Source: Streptomyces cellostaticus (lineage in GTDB: Bacteria > Actinomycetota > Actinomycetes > Streptomycetales > Streptomycetaceae). From it: a stretch of DNA of 64,000 nucleotides. Below the pieces are notes generated by a model. The model had not been told where the DNA came from. It was given only the letters and a program-made list of their open reading frames with translations, and did no database searches. Shown here one piece after another: positions 7,607 through 16,240 of the stretch (the stretch's first letter is position 1; each line of letters starts with the position of its first letter). The position numbers and the translations under genes were made by a program. The stretch spans positions 1 to 64,000 of the forward strand of contig NZ_KQ948027.1 in assembly GCF_001513965.1 (NCBI RefSeq). Reading direction: 5' to 3'.

Positions 7607-8422
7607 ATGTGCGGACGGTATGCGTCCAGTCGTAGGCCCGAGGATCTCGCAGGAGTCTTCGAGATCGAGAAGTGGGAGCCCGAAGAGACCCTGGAGCCGG
7701 ACTACAACGTGGCTCCGACCAAGGAGGTCTACGCCGTCCTCGACCGTCCGTTGAAAGACGCGGCCGAGCCGCGGCCGGTTCGGCAGCTGCGCAGGCTGAA
7801 GTGGGGACTGGTGCCCTCCTGGGCCAAGACGCCCGAGGGCGGCGCCCGGATGATCAACGCGCGCGCGGAGACCGTGCACGAGAAGCCGGCCTACCGGCGC
7901 GCCTTCGCCGCCCGGCGCTGCATCCTGCCCGCCGACGGCTACTACGAGTGGGTCACCGGCAAGGACGAGCGGGAGCTGGAGGTGGAGGGGAAGAAGAAGC
8001 GGCCGCGCAAGCAGCCCTACTTCGTGCTGCCCGCCGACGGCTCGGTCTTCGCGATGGCCGGGCTGTACGAGTTCTGGCGGGACCGGACCCTGCCCGAAGA
8101 TCACCCCCAGGCGTGGTGGGTCACCTGCTCGGTGATCACCACCGAGGCGGAGCAGACCCCGCTGGCCGTCGCCCCCGCCGAGGGCCCGTACTCCCTCGCC
8201 GAGATCCATCCGCGCATGCCGCTGATGCTCACCCCGGACCGCTGGGACGCCTGGCTGGACCCGTCCCGCACGGACCCGGACGACCTGCTCGGCCTGCTGA
8301 CCCCGCCCGGGCCCGGCCTGATGCGCGCCTACCCGGTCTCCACCGCTGTCAGCAACGTCCGCAACAACGGCCCGGAGCTGCTGAAGGAGCTGGAGGCGCC
8401 GGAAGAGGGCACACTCTTCTAG
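7607..8422 (+). CDS. SOS response-associated SRAP-domain protein (YedK/HMCES family)
   Basis: The 271-residue protein begins MCGRYASS; in this family Cys2 becomes the catalytic N-terminal nucleophile that crosslinks to abasic sites in single-stranded DNA and protects them. Other conserved elements are the NVAPT loop, WGLVPSWAK, INARAET, GYYEW with the catalytic Glu, and HPRMP with the catalytic His. Length is slightly above the usual 220-250 because of a charged insert near residue 125 (GKKKRPRK). GGAGGGG precedes the ATG by 9 nt. The hydrolase gene that follows starts 1 nt after its stop, so the two form an operon. Confidence 0.93.
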   Translation: MCGRYASSRRPEDLAGVFEIEKWEPEETLEPDYNVAPTKEVYAVLDRPLKDAAEPRPVRQLRRLKWGLVPSWAKTPEGGARMINARAETVHEKPAYRRAFAARRCILPADGYYEWVTGKDERELEVEGKKKRPRKQPYFVLPADGSVFAMAGLYEFWRDRTLPEDHPQAWWVTCSVITTEAEQTPLAVAPAEGPYSLAEIHPRMPLMLTPDRWDAWLDPSRTDPDDLLGLLTPPGPGLMRAYPVSTAVSNVRNNGPELLKELEAPEEGTLF

Positions 8423-8423
8423 C

Positions 8424-9050
8424 GTGATCGAGATTGTCGAGACCGACGCCGGGACCGCACGCGTCACCTGGCACCGGGCGAAGAAGGCGCGGCTGGTGCT
8501 GGCCCTCAGCCATGGGGCCGGCGGTGGCATCGAGGCGCCGGACGTGCAGGCGCTCGCCCGGGTGCTCCCGGGGCACGGTGTGACCGTGGCCCTCGTCGAG
8601 CAGCCCTGGCGGGTCGCGGGCAAGAAGGTCGCGCCCGCACCGAAGACCCTGGACACCGGCTGGCGCGGCATCTGGCCCGCACTGGCCGGGATGGAGCTGC
8701 CGGTGATCTCCGGCGGCCGCAGCGCGGGCGCCCGGGTCGCCTGCCGGACCGCCACCGAGCTGGGCGCGCACGCCGTGCTCGCGCTGAGCTTCCCGCTGCA
8801 CCCGCCGGGCAAGCCGGAGCGCTCCCGCGCCGACGAGCTGCTCGGTGCCGGAGTCCCCACGCTGGTCGTGCAGGGCGGGAACGATCCCTTCGGGAAGCCG
8901 GAGGAGTTCCCCGAGGGGGCGTACGAGCTGGTCGAGGTGGCGTACGGCGATCACGGGTTCGCCGTGCCCAAGCGTGCGGAGATCACCCAGGAGCGGGCGC
9001 TGGAGATCGTCACCGACGGCGTCGTGGAGTGGGTCGCGTCACTCGGGTGA
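8424..9050 (+). CDS. Alpha/beta-hydrolase (KANL3/Tex30-type)
   Basis: A 208-residue single-domain alpha/beta hydrolase. The strand-nucleophile elbow is ISGGRSAGARVA (Ser in GRSAG), the acid is in VQGGNDPFG and the histidine in YGDHGFAVP, so the catalytic triad is complete. A HGAGGG segment near residue 31 would form the oxyanion hole. The substrate is unknown. It starts with GTG one nucleotide after the SRAP gene stop codon and is probably translationally coupled. The sigma-R promoter for sigR begins 6 nt after its stop codon. Confidence 0.75.
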   Translation: MIEIVETDAGTARVTWHRAKKARLVLALSHGAGGGIEAPDVQALARVLPGHGVTVALVEQPWRVAGKKVAPAPKTLDTGWRGIWPALAGMELPVISGGRSAGARVACRTATELGAHAVLALSFPLHPPGKPERSRADELLGAGVPTLVVQGGNDPFGKPEEFPEGAYELVEVAYGDHGFAVPKRAEITQERALEIVTDGVVEWVASLG

Positions 9051-9056
9051 GGCCAG

Positions 9057-9082
9057 GGAATGTTGCGCGGCGGAGTGCTGTT
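9057..9082 (+). promoter_or_regulatory. Sigma-R-dependent promoter (sigRp2)
   Basis: GGAAT at 9057-9061 is followed after exactly 18 nt by GTT at 9080-9082, the known sigma-R consensus. It lies upstream of the ATG at 9141 that starts the extended form of sigma-R. This matches the autoregulatory sigRp2 promoter described in S. coelicolor. Confidence 0.85.
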
Positions 9083-9140
9083 GTGGCGGACAGAAGTGCT
9101 GAGCAACGGCACCGACGTCGTAGGAGAGGAAGTCCGCCGC

Positions 9141-10013
9141 ATGGGTTCGACCACCTGCCCGAGCCGTAGCAGCCGCCTTGACCTGGACTGGACGGTGCTG
9201 CACGCGGCCAAGACCGCTCCTATTCGAGGGGCGGCAGGCACGGGTCGTGTTCTATCCTCCGAAACGAGTGGGACCGGTTTCGGTCCTGCCCGGGATCTTG
9301 AGGAGGTGGGTCCGGTCACTGGGACCGACGCAGGGACCGACAACGGCCAGGCGGAGCTGCCCGAGGGCCAGGGCGTGAGCGCGGAGGCGGACACGGAGAC
9401 CGGCTCCGAGTCGAACGCGGAGCGCAGTGCGCGCTTCGAACGGGACGCGCTCGAATTCCTCGACCAGATGTACTCGGCCGCGCTGCGCATGACGCGCAAC
9501 CCGGCCGACGCCGAGGACCTGGTGCAGGAGACGTACGCCAAGGCGTACGCGTCCTTCCACCAGTTCCGCGAGGGCACCAATCTGAAGGCGTGGCTGTACC
9601 GGATCCTCACCAACACCTTCATCAACTCGTACCGCAAGAAGCAGCGCGAGCCCCAGCGCAGCGCGGCCGAGGAGATCGAGGACTGGCAGCTCGCCCGCGC
9701 CGAGTCGCACATGTCGACAGGTCTGCGCTCCGCCGAGTCGCAGGCGCTCGACCACCTGCCCGACTCGGACGTGAAGGAAGCGCTGCAGGCGATCCCCGAG
9801 GAGTTCCGCATCGCCGTCTATCTGGCGGATGTGGAGGGCTTTGCGTACAAGGAGATCGCGGACATCATGGGGACACCCATCGGTACGGTGATGTCCCGGC
9901 TGCACCGGGGCCGCCGTCAGCTGCGCGGCATGCTGGAGGACTACGCCCGTGAGCGCGGGCTGGTCCCGGCGGGCGCCGGAGAGTCGAACGAAGCGAAAGG
10001 TTCGGGCTCATGA
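9141..10013 (+). CDS. sigR: ECF sigma factor SigR, with N-terminally extended form
   Basis: Sigma-R directs the thiol-oxidative (disulfide) stress regulon. Region 2 spans about DQMYSAALRMTRNPADAEDL and region 4 ends in YKEIADIMGTPIGTVMSRLHRG. Two starts are evident. A GTG at 9306, overlapping AGGAGG, gives the 235-residue stable protein. An ATG at 9141, exactly 55 codons upstream and in frame, gives the extended sigma-R' form that in S. coelicolor is made from the p2 transcript and is unstable. The p2 promoter seen at 9057-9082 would include both starts. The coordinates given cover the long form; the short form is 9306-10013. RsrA overlaps the stop codon. Confidence 0.95.
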   Translation: MGSTTCPSRSSRLDLDWTVLHAAKTAPIRGAAGTGRVLSSETSGTGFGPARDLEEVGPVTGTDAGTDNGQAELPEGQGVSAEADTETGSESNAERSARFERDALEFLDQMYSAALRMTRNPADAEDLVQETYAKAYASFHQFREGTNLKAWLYRILTNTFINSYRKKQREPQRSAAEEIEDWQLARAESHMSTGLRSAESQALDHLPDSDVKEALQAIPEEFRIAVYLADVEGFAYKEIADIMGTPIGTVMSRLHRGRRQLRGMLEDYARERGLVPAGAGESNEAKGSGS

Positions 10014-10312
10014 GCTGCGGAGATCCGCACGAGACGGACTGCAGTGAGGTCCTCGACCATCTGTACGAGTTCCTCGACAGCGAGATGCCGGACGTCGATC
10101 GCGACAAGTTCCAGCACCACTTCGAGGAATGCTCTCCGTGCCTGGAGAAGTACGGCCTGGAGCAGGCCGTGAAGAAGCTGGTCAAGCGGTGCTGCGGGCA
10201 TGACGACGTGCCCGCCGACCTGCGCGCCAAGGTCATGGGGCGGATCGACCTGATCCGCTCCGGCCAGGCCGTCCCCGAGCACGACGTGACCGCCACGCCG
10301 CAGGAGAGCTGA
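10010..10312 (+). CDS. rsrA: Zinc-binding redox-sensitive anti-sigma factor RsrA
   Basis: The 100-residue ZAS-family protein holds sigma-R inactive under reducing conditions and releases it when a disulfide forms. The ligands and trigger cysteines are at C3, C11, H37, C41, C44, C61 and C62; the H-x3-C-x2-C signature is HFEECSPC. C11 and C44 would form the trigger disulfide. I recall a further cysteine at position 31 in S. coelicolor; here it is Arg, consistent with that residue being dispensable. The ATG overlaps the sigR stop (ATGA), which couples their translation and stoichiometry. Confidence 0.96.
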   Translation: MSCGDPHETDCSEVLDHLYEFLDSEMPDVDRDKFQHHFEECSPCLEKYGLEQAVKKLVKRCCGHDDVPADLRAKVMGRIDLIRSGQAVPEHDVTATPQES

Positions 10313-10318
10313 GCCGCA

Positions 10319-10334
10319 CGGCTCGAAAGAGCCG
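10319..10334 (+). terminator. Terminator after rsrA
   Basis: A 6-bp GC-rich stem CGGCTC-GAAA-GAGCCG with a stable GNRA loop sits 6 nt after the rsrA stop codon. It has no U-tract. Confidence 0.55.
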
Positions 10335-10444
10335 AGCGCCGGCCGTCACCCGAACGTGCTAATCCTCGGGTCATAATCCCCCGTCCCCTCCGATTCCCGC
10401 CCTAGGCTCCGAGCCTGGACAGGCATGGTCGGGGGGAGGGTGTG

Positions 10445-11755
10445 ATGGAGGCGGTTCCGGCGAGGGCACGCGGCTACGTCGCCTGTGTCGCCCTGCTGGC
10501 CGTGCTCTGCGTCCTGCCTCTGCCGGCCACCCACGCGCCCTGGTGGGCGCTCGCCCTGCTCGCCGCGCTGTACGCGGCCTGCGAGCACGTCGTAGGGCGT
10601 CGTCTGGGCGGCACCTTCTACCCCGTTCTGCTCGCCGGGGCGTTCCTGCTGCCGCCGGCCGCCGCCGCGCTCGTCCCGCTGCCGGCCGCCCTGTTCGCCC
10701 GCGTCGAACAGCGCCCCGTGTGGCTACGTCGCGTCTGGCGGGCCGCGCAGCCCTCGCTCGCCGTGTGGGCCGCGGCCCGGGTGCACGGGGCGCTCGGCGG
10801 CCGGGACGCCGTCGTGGGCTGCGACTTCCCCTACGCCCTCGTGCCCGCCGGGGCGGCCGTCCTCGCCTTCTGCCTGGTGCTCGCCGCACTCGACGGCGGG
10901 ATCCTCGCCACGGCCGAGCACGTGCCGCTGCGCAGGGCCTGGCGCGGGCTGCTGTCCCGCTCGCTTGCGCCGGTCGCGGTGCACGGACTCGCCGGGCTGA
11001 TGATGGCCGTGCTGTGGCGCAGCCCCTACGGGCCCGTCGCCGCGCTGCTCGTGCTGCTGCCGATGTGCGTCTCCTGCTGGGTCTTCGCCCAGTACCACCG
11101 GGAGAGGGCCGCCCACCAGGCCACCATCCGCGCGCTGGTGCAGGCCGTCGACATCAAGGACGGCTACACCCGCGGCCACAGCGAGCGGGTCGGACAGGCC
11201 TCCGTGATGATCGCCCGCGAACTGGGCATGGACGACGAGCGCGTCGAGGTGCTGCGCTTCGCCGGCATCCTGCACGACGTCGGCAAGCTCGGCGTGCCCA
11301 CCCGGCTGCTGCGCAAGGACGGCCCGCTGACTCCCGAGGAGCGGCGGATCATCGAACTGCATCCCGAGTACGGCCACGAGATGGTCCGCGGGATCTCCTT
11401 CCTCGGTGAGGCCCGCACCGCGATCCTGCATCACCATGAACGGCTCGACGGCAGCGGCTACCCGTACGGGCTGGCGGGCGGTCAGATCCCCGAGTGCGCC
11501 CGGGTGGTGGCCGTCGCCGACGCCTTCGACGCGATGACCTCCACCCGCTCCTACAGCAGGGCCCGGCCCGTCGAGACGGCGGTCACGGAGCTGGAGCGGT
11601 GCGCGGGAACCCAGTTCGACCCGCGCATGGTCGCGGCGCTCGCCCGGGCCCTCGGCCGCCACGGCTGGCACCCGGCCGTCACGGCCGACGAGGCGCCCTG
11701 CGGGATCCCGGCCCAGGAGCCGGTCACCGGCAGCCGCAGCGGGGCACCCCGATGA
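10445..11755 (+). CDS. Membrane HD-GYP-domain protein, candidate c-di-GMP phosphodiesterase
   Basis: The 436-residue protein has about six hydrophobic segments in its first 210 residues, then a cytoplasmic HD-GYP domain. The HD pair is in FAGILHDVGKLGVP and the GYP signature is ILHHHERLDGSGYPYGLAG, both intact, so it could hydrolyse cyclic di-GMP. The N-terminal membrane region resembles a MASE-type sensor without a clear family. ATG 10445 is preferred to GTG 10442 because the G-rich ribosome site (10430-10439) ends 5 nt upstream. The next gene overlaps its stop and encodes a paralogue. Confidence 0.85.
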   Translation: MEAVPARARGYVACVALLAVLCVLPLPATHAPWWALALLAALYAACEHVVGRRLGGTFYPVLLAGAFLLPPAAAALVPLPAALFARVEQRPVWLRRVWRAAQPSLAVWAAARVHGALGGRDAVVGCDFPYALVPAGAAVLAFCLVLAALDGGILATAEHVPLRRAWRGLLSRSLAPVAVHGLAGLMMAVLWRSPYGPVAALLVLLPMCVSCWVFAQYHRERAAHQATIRALVQAVDIKDGYTRGHSERVGQASVMIARELGMDDERVEVLRFAGILHDVGKLGVPTRLLRKDGPLTPEERRIIELHPEYGHEMVRGISFLGEARTAILHHHERLDGSGYPYGLAGGQIPECARVVAVADAFDAMTSTRSYSRARPVETAVTELERCAGTQFDPRMVAALARALGRHGWHPAVTADEAPCGIPAQEPVTGSRSGAPR

Positions 11756-12981
11756 CCGCCCTCCGGCTCATCCATGGCTCCGCCGCCCTGGTCGCGGCCG
11801 CCGCCCTCGCCGTCACCTTCTGGAGCGGCATCCACGAGCGGGGCGTGGGGCTCGCCTTCGGCGTGCTCATAGCCGTCGGCGAGCTGACCCGCTGGAGCGG
11901 TGCGCAGGTGCGCCAGGCCGCGCCGCTGGGCACCGCCGGATCGCTGTCGTACGCCCTGCTGGGAGCCGACGCGGGACAGCCGACCCAGCACGACGCCCCC
12001 CAGGTCGTCACCATCGTCCTGGCCGCCTCCCTGCTGGGCGGCGTCCCGCACATCTGGTGCGGCCGCAGCCCGACCCTGGACCACCTCGCCCGCCGCGTCC
12101 TGACCGTCGGCTTCGCCGCCGTCTGCTTCCAGCCCCTCTACAACAAGGGCGTGTTCACGCAGTGGAGCGGCCCCGCCTACGCCGTGCTGCTCGTCGCCCT
12201 GCTCGTGCTCACCGCCCTGTGCGACGCCGTCCTCGCCGCCGCCCTCGCCCACTCCCGCACCCGCTGGCCCTTCGGCCCGCTGCTGCGCGACGAACTGCGC
12301 GGGCTGCTCGGCATCGGATCCGCCGTGTGCGCGACCGGCGCGGTGATGGCGCTCGCGGTCGCCGTCGCCGGACTGTGGGCGCTGCCGGTGTTCTGCCTGC
12401 CGCTGCTGCTCACCCAGCTGTCCGTGCGCCGCTACGCCGCCGTGCGCGCCACCTACCGGCAGACCATCGCCTCCCTCGCCCGGGCCACCGAGATTGCCGG
12501 GTACACCCCCGCCGGGCACGCCCGCCGGGTCGCCGCGCTCAGCCTGGCCGTCGGCCGGGACCTGGGCCTGACCGAAGCCGAACTGACCGTCCTGGAGTAC
12601 GCAGCCCTCATGCACGACATCGGCCAGCTCAGCCTGGTCGACCCCGTCCCGGCCGGCGCCACCGCCGCCCTGCCCGCGCAGGAGCAGCGGCGCATCGCAC
12701 TGCTCGGCGGGGCCGTCGTACGGCAGACCGGGGTGGACGCGGCGGTCGCCGTGGTCGTGGAGCGGCAGGCCGACCCCTGCCGGGAGCAGCCGCTCGCCGC
12801 CCGGATCGTCAGAGCCGTGAACGCCTACGAGGAGAAGGCCCGCGAGGCCGGGTCCGACGGGCCGCTCAGGGCACTGGAGGAGCTGCGCCTGGCCACCGCC
12901 GGGGACTACGCTCCCGAGGTCGTGGAGTCGCTGGCCCGGGTTCTGTCCCGGGACTGTCTGACCCTGCCCGTGGCGGGGTAA
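11752..12981 (+). CDS. Membrane HD-domain protein, degenerate paralogue of the upstream HD-GYP protein
   Basis: This 409-residue protein repeats the architecture of its neighbour: hydrophobic N-terminal half, then an HD domain. LMHDIGQLSLVDP keeps the HD pair, but the GYP signature is missing, so phosphodiesterase activity is doubtful. It may act as a regulatory partner of the upstream enzyme. The ATG overlaps the upstream stop codon (ATGA), indicating translational coupling. The pair looks like an old tandem duplication in which one copy lost catalysis. Confidence 0.75.
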   Translation: MTALRLIHGSAALVAAAALAVTFWSGIHERGVGLAFGVLIAVGELTRWSGAQVRQAAPLGTAGSLSYALLGADAGQPTQHDAPQVVTIVLAASLLGGVPHIWCGRSPTLDHLARRVLTVGFAAVCFQPLYNKGVFTQWSGPAYAVLLVALLVLTALCDAVLAAALAHSRTRWPFGPLLRDELRGLLGIGSAVCATGAVMALAVAVAGLWALPVFCLPLLLTQLSVRRYAAVRATYRQTIASLARATEIAGYTPAGHARRVAALSLAVGRDLGLTEAELTVLEYAALMHDIGQLSLVDPVPAGATAALPAQEQRRIALLGGAVVRQTGVDAAVAVVVERQADPCREQPLAARIVRAVNAYEEKAREAGSDGPLRALEELRLATAGDYAPEVVESLARVLSRDCLTLPVAG

Positions 12982-13092
12982 CCCATGGGTAATGAGCGAC
13001 CTTCCCGGCGTACGTGGTTGGATGCGAGGGAGAGGGTGTCCGGGGGCACAAGCCAGCCCACTGTGCGGAACTGGAACTGGCAGGCGGGAATC

Positions 13093-14100
13093 GTGAGGAT
13101 CTTCGGCAAGGGACGGCACCGGCCCTCCGCCTCCTGGCGGCAGGCCACCGACCGCGCGTTCACGCTCATCGGCGACGGCCGGTACGAGGACGCGGGCGAG
13201 CTGCTGACACGCGCCGCCGACCTGGAACCCTGGCTGTCGGAGTCCTGGTTCAACCTCGCCCTGCTGCACAAGTTCCGGCACGACTGGGAGCAGGCCCGCG
13301 CCGCCGGACTGCGTGCGGTGGCCCTCCTGGAGAGGGAGACCGGCGCCCCCGACTGGTGGAACGTCGGCATCGCCGCCACCGCCCTGCAGGACTGGCCGCT
13401 GGCCCGCCGCGCCTGGCAGGCCTACGGGCTCAAGGTGCCCGGGAGCCCCTCCCGGTCGAAGACCGGGGGAGGCGCCACCGCCTCGGACGAGCCGCTCGGC
13501 ATGGAGCTGGGCAGCGCGGCCGTACGGCTCTCCCCGGAAGGCGAGGCCGAGGTCGTGTGGGGCCGCAGGCTGGATCCGGCCCGGATCGAGGTGCTGTCCA
13601 TTCCGCTGCCCTCGTCCGGGCGGCGCTGGGGCGAGGTCGTGTTGCACGACGGCGTCCCGCACGGCGAGCGCACGACGTCCGCGGGACACAGCTACCCGGT
13701 CTTCGACGAGATCGAGCTGTGGGCGCCCTCGCCCGTGCCCACCTGGGTGGTGCTGCTGGAGGCAGCCACCGAGGCCGACCGGGACGCGCTGGAGCAGCTG
13801 GCCGCCGACGCGGGGTTCGCGGCGGAGGACTGGTCGTCTTCGGTGCGGCTGCTGTGCCGGATGTGCTCCGAGTCCCGGATGCCCTCCGACGAGGGCGAGG
13901 GTGTGCATCTGGATCCGCACGACCACAGTGAGCCGGGTCATCCCGGACCGCTGGGGCACCGCACGGACGGGCAGCTGTGGGTGCCGGAGCGGGAGTGCGG
14001 GGTGGCCGCGCCGGCCGCGCTGGTTCGAGGGTTGCTGGACGGGTGGGTCGCGGACAGCCCGGACTCGCGGGACTGGCGGGATCTCGAAGAGGTCTGCTGA
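13093..14100 (+). CDS. TPR-repeat protein of unknown function
   Basis: The 335-residue product has TPR-like helices in its first 130 residues (RAFTLIGDGRYEDAGELL, LSESWFNLALLHKFRHDWEQAR, WWNVGIAATALQDWPLARRAW) and a mixed alpha/beta C-terminal part that I do not recognise, with HDHSEPGHPG and a C-x2-C in LLCRMCSES. The GTG at 13093 is chosen because codon bias falls sharply upstream; an ATG at 12985 would add 36 residues with only about 77% GC3. It lies between the HD genes and def, as in S. coelicolor from memory. Confidence 0.65.
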   Translation: MRIFGKGRHRPSASWRQATDRAFTLIGDGRYEDAGELLTRAADLEPWLSESWFNLALLHKFRHDWEQARAAGLRAVALLERETGAPDWWNVGIAATALQDWPLARRAWQAYGLKVPGSPSRSKTGGGATASDEPLGMELGSAAVRLSPEGEAEVVWGRRLDPARIEVLSIPLPSSGRRWGEVVLHDGVPHGERTTSAGHSYPVFDEIELWAPSPVPTWVVLLEAATEADRDALEQLAADAGFAAEDWSSSVRLLCRMCSESRMPSDEGEGVHLDPHDHSEPGHPGPLGHRTDGQLWVPERECGVAAPAALVRGLLDGWVADSPDSRDWRDLEEVC

Positions 14101-14102
14101 GG

Positions 14103-14190
14103 CCGTCCTGCGGCTGCGTCGTCGTGGCTGGTCGCGCCCATGCGGCGGAGCCGCATATTGACGCAGACCGCGCCCCTTCAGGGCGCGCCC
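14103..14190. repeat. Dispersed Streptomyces-type intergenic palindromic repeat
   Basis: The segment contains a perfect hairpin ATGCGGC-GGA-GCCGCAT (14140-14156) and a second inverted repeat CGCGCCC-N5-GGGCGCG. A related copy of the core, CGCGCCCACGCGGCGGAGCC, occurs at 29683-29702. I recall similar GC-rich palindromic units between many Streptomyces genes. TACCCT at 14192-14197 just after it may be the def -10. Confidence 0.5.
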
Positions 14191-14247
14191 CGTACCCTGT
14201 ATCAGCAACTTCACCACCTGTTTTCCTGAGGAAGGCGTACGTCGGTC

Positions 14248-14898
14248 ATGGCGCAGCAGGACACCGATCAGCAGCACGCGGGCGTGCTCCCCGTCGACGA
14301 CGAGGGGTATGTCGTCGACACGGAGGACTGCGAGGAGCGCGAGCAGGCCTGGCGCGAGCGCGGCACCTCGCGGCCGATCACGGTCGTCGGCAACCCGGTG
14401 CTGCACAAGGAGTGCAAGGACGTCACCGAGTTCGGCGAGGAGCTCCAGCAGCTCGTCGCGGACATGTTCGCCAGCCAGCACACCGCCGAGGGCGTGGGCC
14501 TGGCCGCCAACCAGATCGGTGTCGATCTGAAGGTCTTCGTCTACGACTGCCCGGACGACGAGGGCGTCCGCCACACCGGCGTGGTCTGCAACCCCAAGCT
14601 GGTCGACCTGCCCGCCGACAGGCGCCGCCTCGACGACAGCAACGAGGGCTGCCTCTCCGTACCCACCGCGTACGCGCCGCTCGCGCGTCCCGACTACGCC
14701 GAGGTGACCGGCCAGGACGAGCAGGGCAACCCGATCAAGGTCCGCGGCACCGGGTACTTCGCACGGTGTTTGCAGCACGAGACCGACCACCTCTACGGCT
14801 ACCTGTACATCGACCGCCTCTCCAAGCGCGACCGCAAGGACGCCCTGCGGCAGATGGCCGAGAATGAGCCACGCTACCCGGTGGTCGCCAACGACTGA
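14248..14898 (+). CDS. def: Peptide deformylase
   Basis: The 216-residue enzyme removes the N-formyl group from nascent proteins. All three signature motifs are present: GVGLAANQIG, EGCLSVP with the metal-binding Cys, and QHETDHL with the HExxH zinc/iron ligands. An acidic N-terminal extension of about 40 residues precedes the catalytic core, as in other Streptomyces copies. The ATG is preceded by GAGGAAGG with a rather long spacing. A strong terminator follows at 14952-14987. Confidence 0.95.
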   Translation: MAQQDTDQQHAGVLPVDDEGYVVDTEDCEEREQAWRERGTSRPITVVGNPVLHKECKDVTEFGEELQQLVADMFASQHTAEGVGLAANQIGVDLKVFVYDCPDDEGVRHTGVVCNPKLVDLPADRRRLDDSNEGCLSVPTAYAPLARPDYAEVTGQDEQGNPIKVRGTGYFARCLQHETDHLYGYLYIDRLSKRDRKDALRQMAENEPRYPVVAND

Positions 14899-14951
14899 GG
14901 CGTCCAGCCGAGACGTACGGCGACCCTGCGGAGCAGCCATGACGCCCGCTG

Positions 14952-14987
14952 CGACGCCCGGTCGGGATCCTTCCCGACCGGGCGTCG
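14952..14987 (+). terminator. Intrinsic terminator after def
   Basis: A perfect 15-bp stem (CGACGCCCGGTCGGG pairing with 14973-14987) with a 6-nt loop is followed by a T-rich stretch TTCGTTTGTTC. It separates def from the terpene operon. Confidence 0.85.
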
Positions 14988-15157
14988 TTCGTTTGTTCGC
15001 CGCAAGAATCCCGGCATCTTGGGGTGGTGATGGAAGCAAATCCGTTCCCATAGCGGTCAGTTGTGGTGCTGAATGGGAAGTGCGGGGATACGCAACGGCG
15101 CACGCCCGGCACGCATCGGAGGGGCGGGCGCTTCAGGCGGCTGAGAGGGGACTGTTC

Positions 15158-16240
15158 GTGCACGCTTTCTCACACGGCACCACATCGTCGACAGCGGTCG
15201 CAGTACCGCCGTCGCTTGCCCTCCCGGTGATCGAGGACATGTTTCCCCGACAACTCCACCCGTATTGGCCAAAGCTTCAGGAGAAGACCCGTCAGTGGCT
15301 CCTGGAAAAACGGCTCATGCCGGCGGACAAGGTACGGGAATATGCCGATGGTCTTTGCTACACCGACCTGATGGCCGGGTACTACACCAGTGCGCCCGAC
15401 GAGGTCCTGCAGGCCATAGCGGACTACAGCGCCTGGTTCTTCATCTGGGACGACCGCCACGACCGTGACATCGTGCACCGGAGGCCGGCCGACTGGCGGC
15501 GCCTGAGGTACCGCCTGCACACCGCCCTCGATGCCCCCCGGCACCATCTGCACCACCCGGCCCCCCTGGTGGCGGGGTTCGCGGACAGCGTGCTGCGGCT
15601 GTACTCGTTCCTGCCGGGCACCTGGAACCGGCGGTTCGCCCGGCACTTCCACGCGGTGATCGAGGCCTACGACCGCGAGTTCCGCAACAGGATCACAGGG
15701 CATATTCCGAAGGTCGAGGAATATCTCGCCCTGAGGCGGCACACCTTTGCGCACTGGATATGGACGGACCTGCTGGAGCCGAGCGCCGGGCGTGAACTCC
15801 CGGACCGCGTAAGGAAACATCCGGCCTATCGCCGTCCGGCGCTGCTGAGCCAGGAATTCGCCGCCTGGTACAACGACCTCTGCTCGCTGCCGAAAGAAAT
15901 AGCGGGCGACGAGGTGCACAATCTCGGAATCAGTCTCATCACCCATGAGGCACTGACCCTCGAAGAAGCCGTGGACGAAGTCAGGCGACGCGTCGAGAAA
16001 TGCATCCGTGATTTCCTCGACGCCGAGCGGGACGCCCTGCGATTCGCCGACGAACTCGCCGACGGCACGGTCTTGGGAAGGGAATTGGGCGCCGCCGTGC
16101 GCGCCTGCGTCGGCAGCATGCGGAACTGGTTCAGTGCCGTCTACTGGTTCCACCACGAGTCGGGCCGGTACATGGTCGACAACTGGGACGACCGGTCCAC
16201 GCCCCCGTACGTCAACAACGAAGCGGCAGGTGAGAAATGA
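15158..16240 (+). CDS. eizA: Epi-isozizaene synthase (sesquiterpene cyclase)
   Basis: This 360-residue class I terpene synthase cyclises farnesyl diphosphate to epi-isozizaene, the precursor of albaflavenone. The Mg-binding aspartate-rich motif is FFIWDDRHDRD and the NSE motif is NDLCSLPKE; the C-terminal RY pair occurs in ESGRYMVDNWDDRS. Length and sequence closely resemble S. coelicolor EizA as I recall it. The GTG start follows GAGAGGGG at good spacing; the open frame extends further upstream through the def terminator, which cannot be coding. The P450 gene overlaps its stop codon. Confidence 0.95.
   Translation: MHAFSHGTTSSTAVAVPPSLALPVIEDMFPRQLHPYWPKLQEKTRQWLLEKRLMPADKVREYADGLCYTDLMAGYYTSAPDEVLQAIADYSAWFFIWDDRHDRDIVHRRPADWRRLRYRLHTALDAPRHHLHHPAPLVAGFADSVLRLYSFLPGTWNRRFARHFHAVIEAYDREFRNRITGHIPKVEEYLALRRHTFAHWIWTDLLEPSAGRELPDRVRKHPAYRRPALLSQEFAAWYNDLCSLPKEIAGDEVHNLGISLITHEALTLEEAVDEVRRRVEKCIRDFLDAERDALRFADELADGTVLGRELGAAVRACVGSMRNWFSAVYWFHHESGRYMVDNWDDRSTPPYVNNEAAGEK

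Noticed and set aside
12985..13092. ATG start of the TPR protein gene at 12985
   Set aside because: The extra 36 codons have much lower third-position GC than the rest of the gene, so the GTG at 13093 is preferred.
11551..15051. A 1166-codon minus-strand open frame
   Set aside because: It is antisense to the HD, TPR and def genes, which all have clear motifs; long antisense frames are normal in DNA with over 70% GC.
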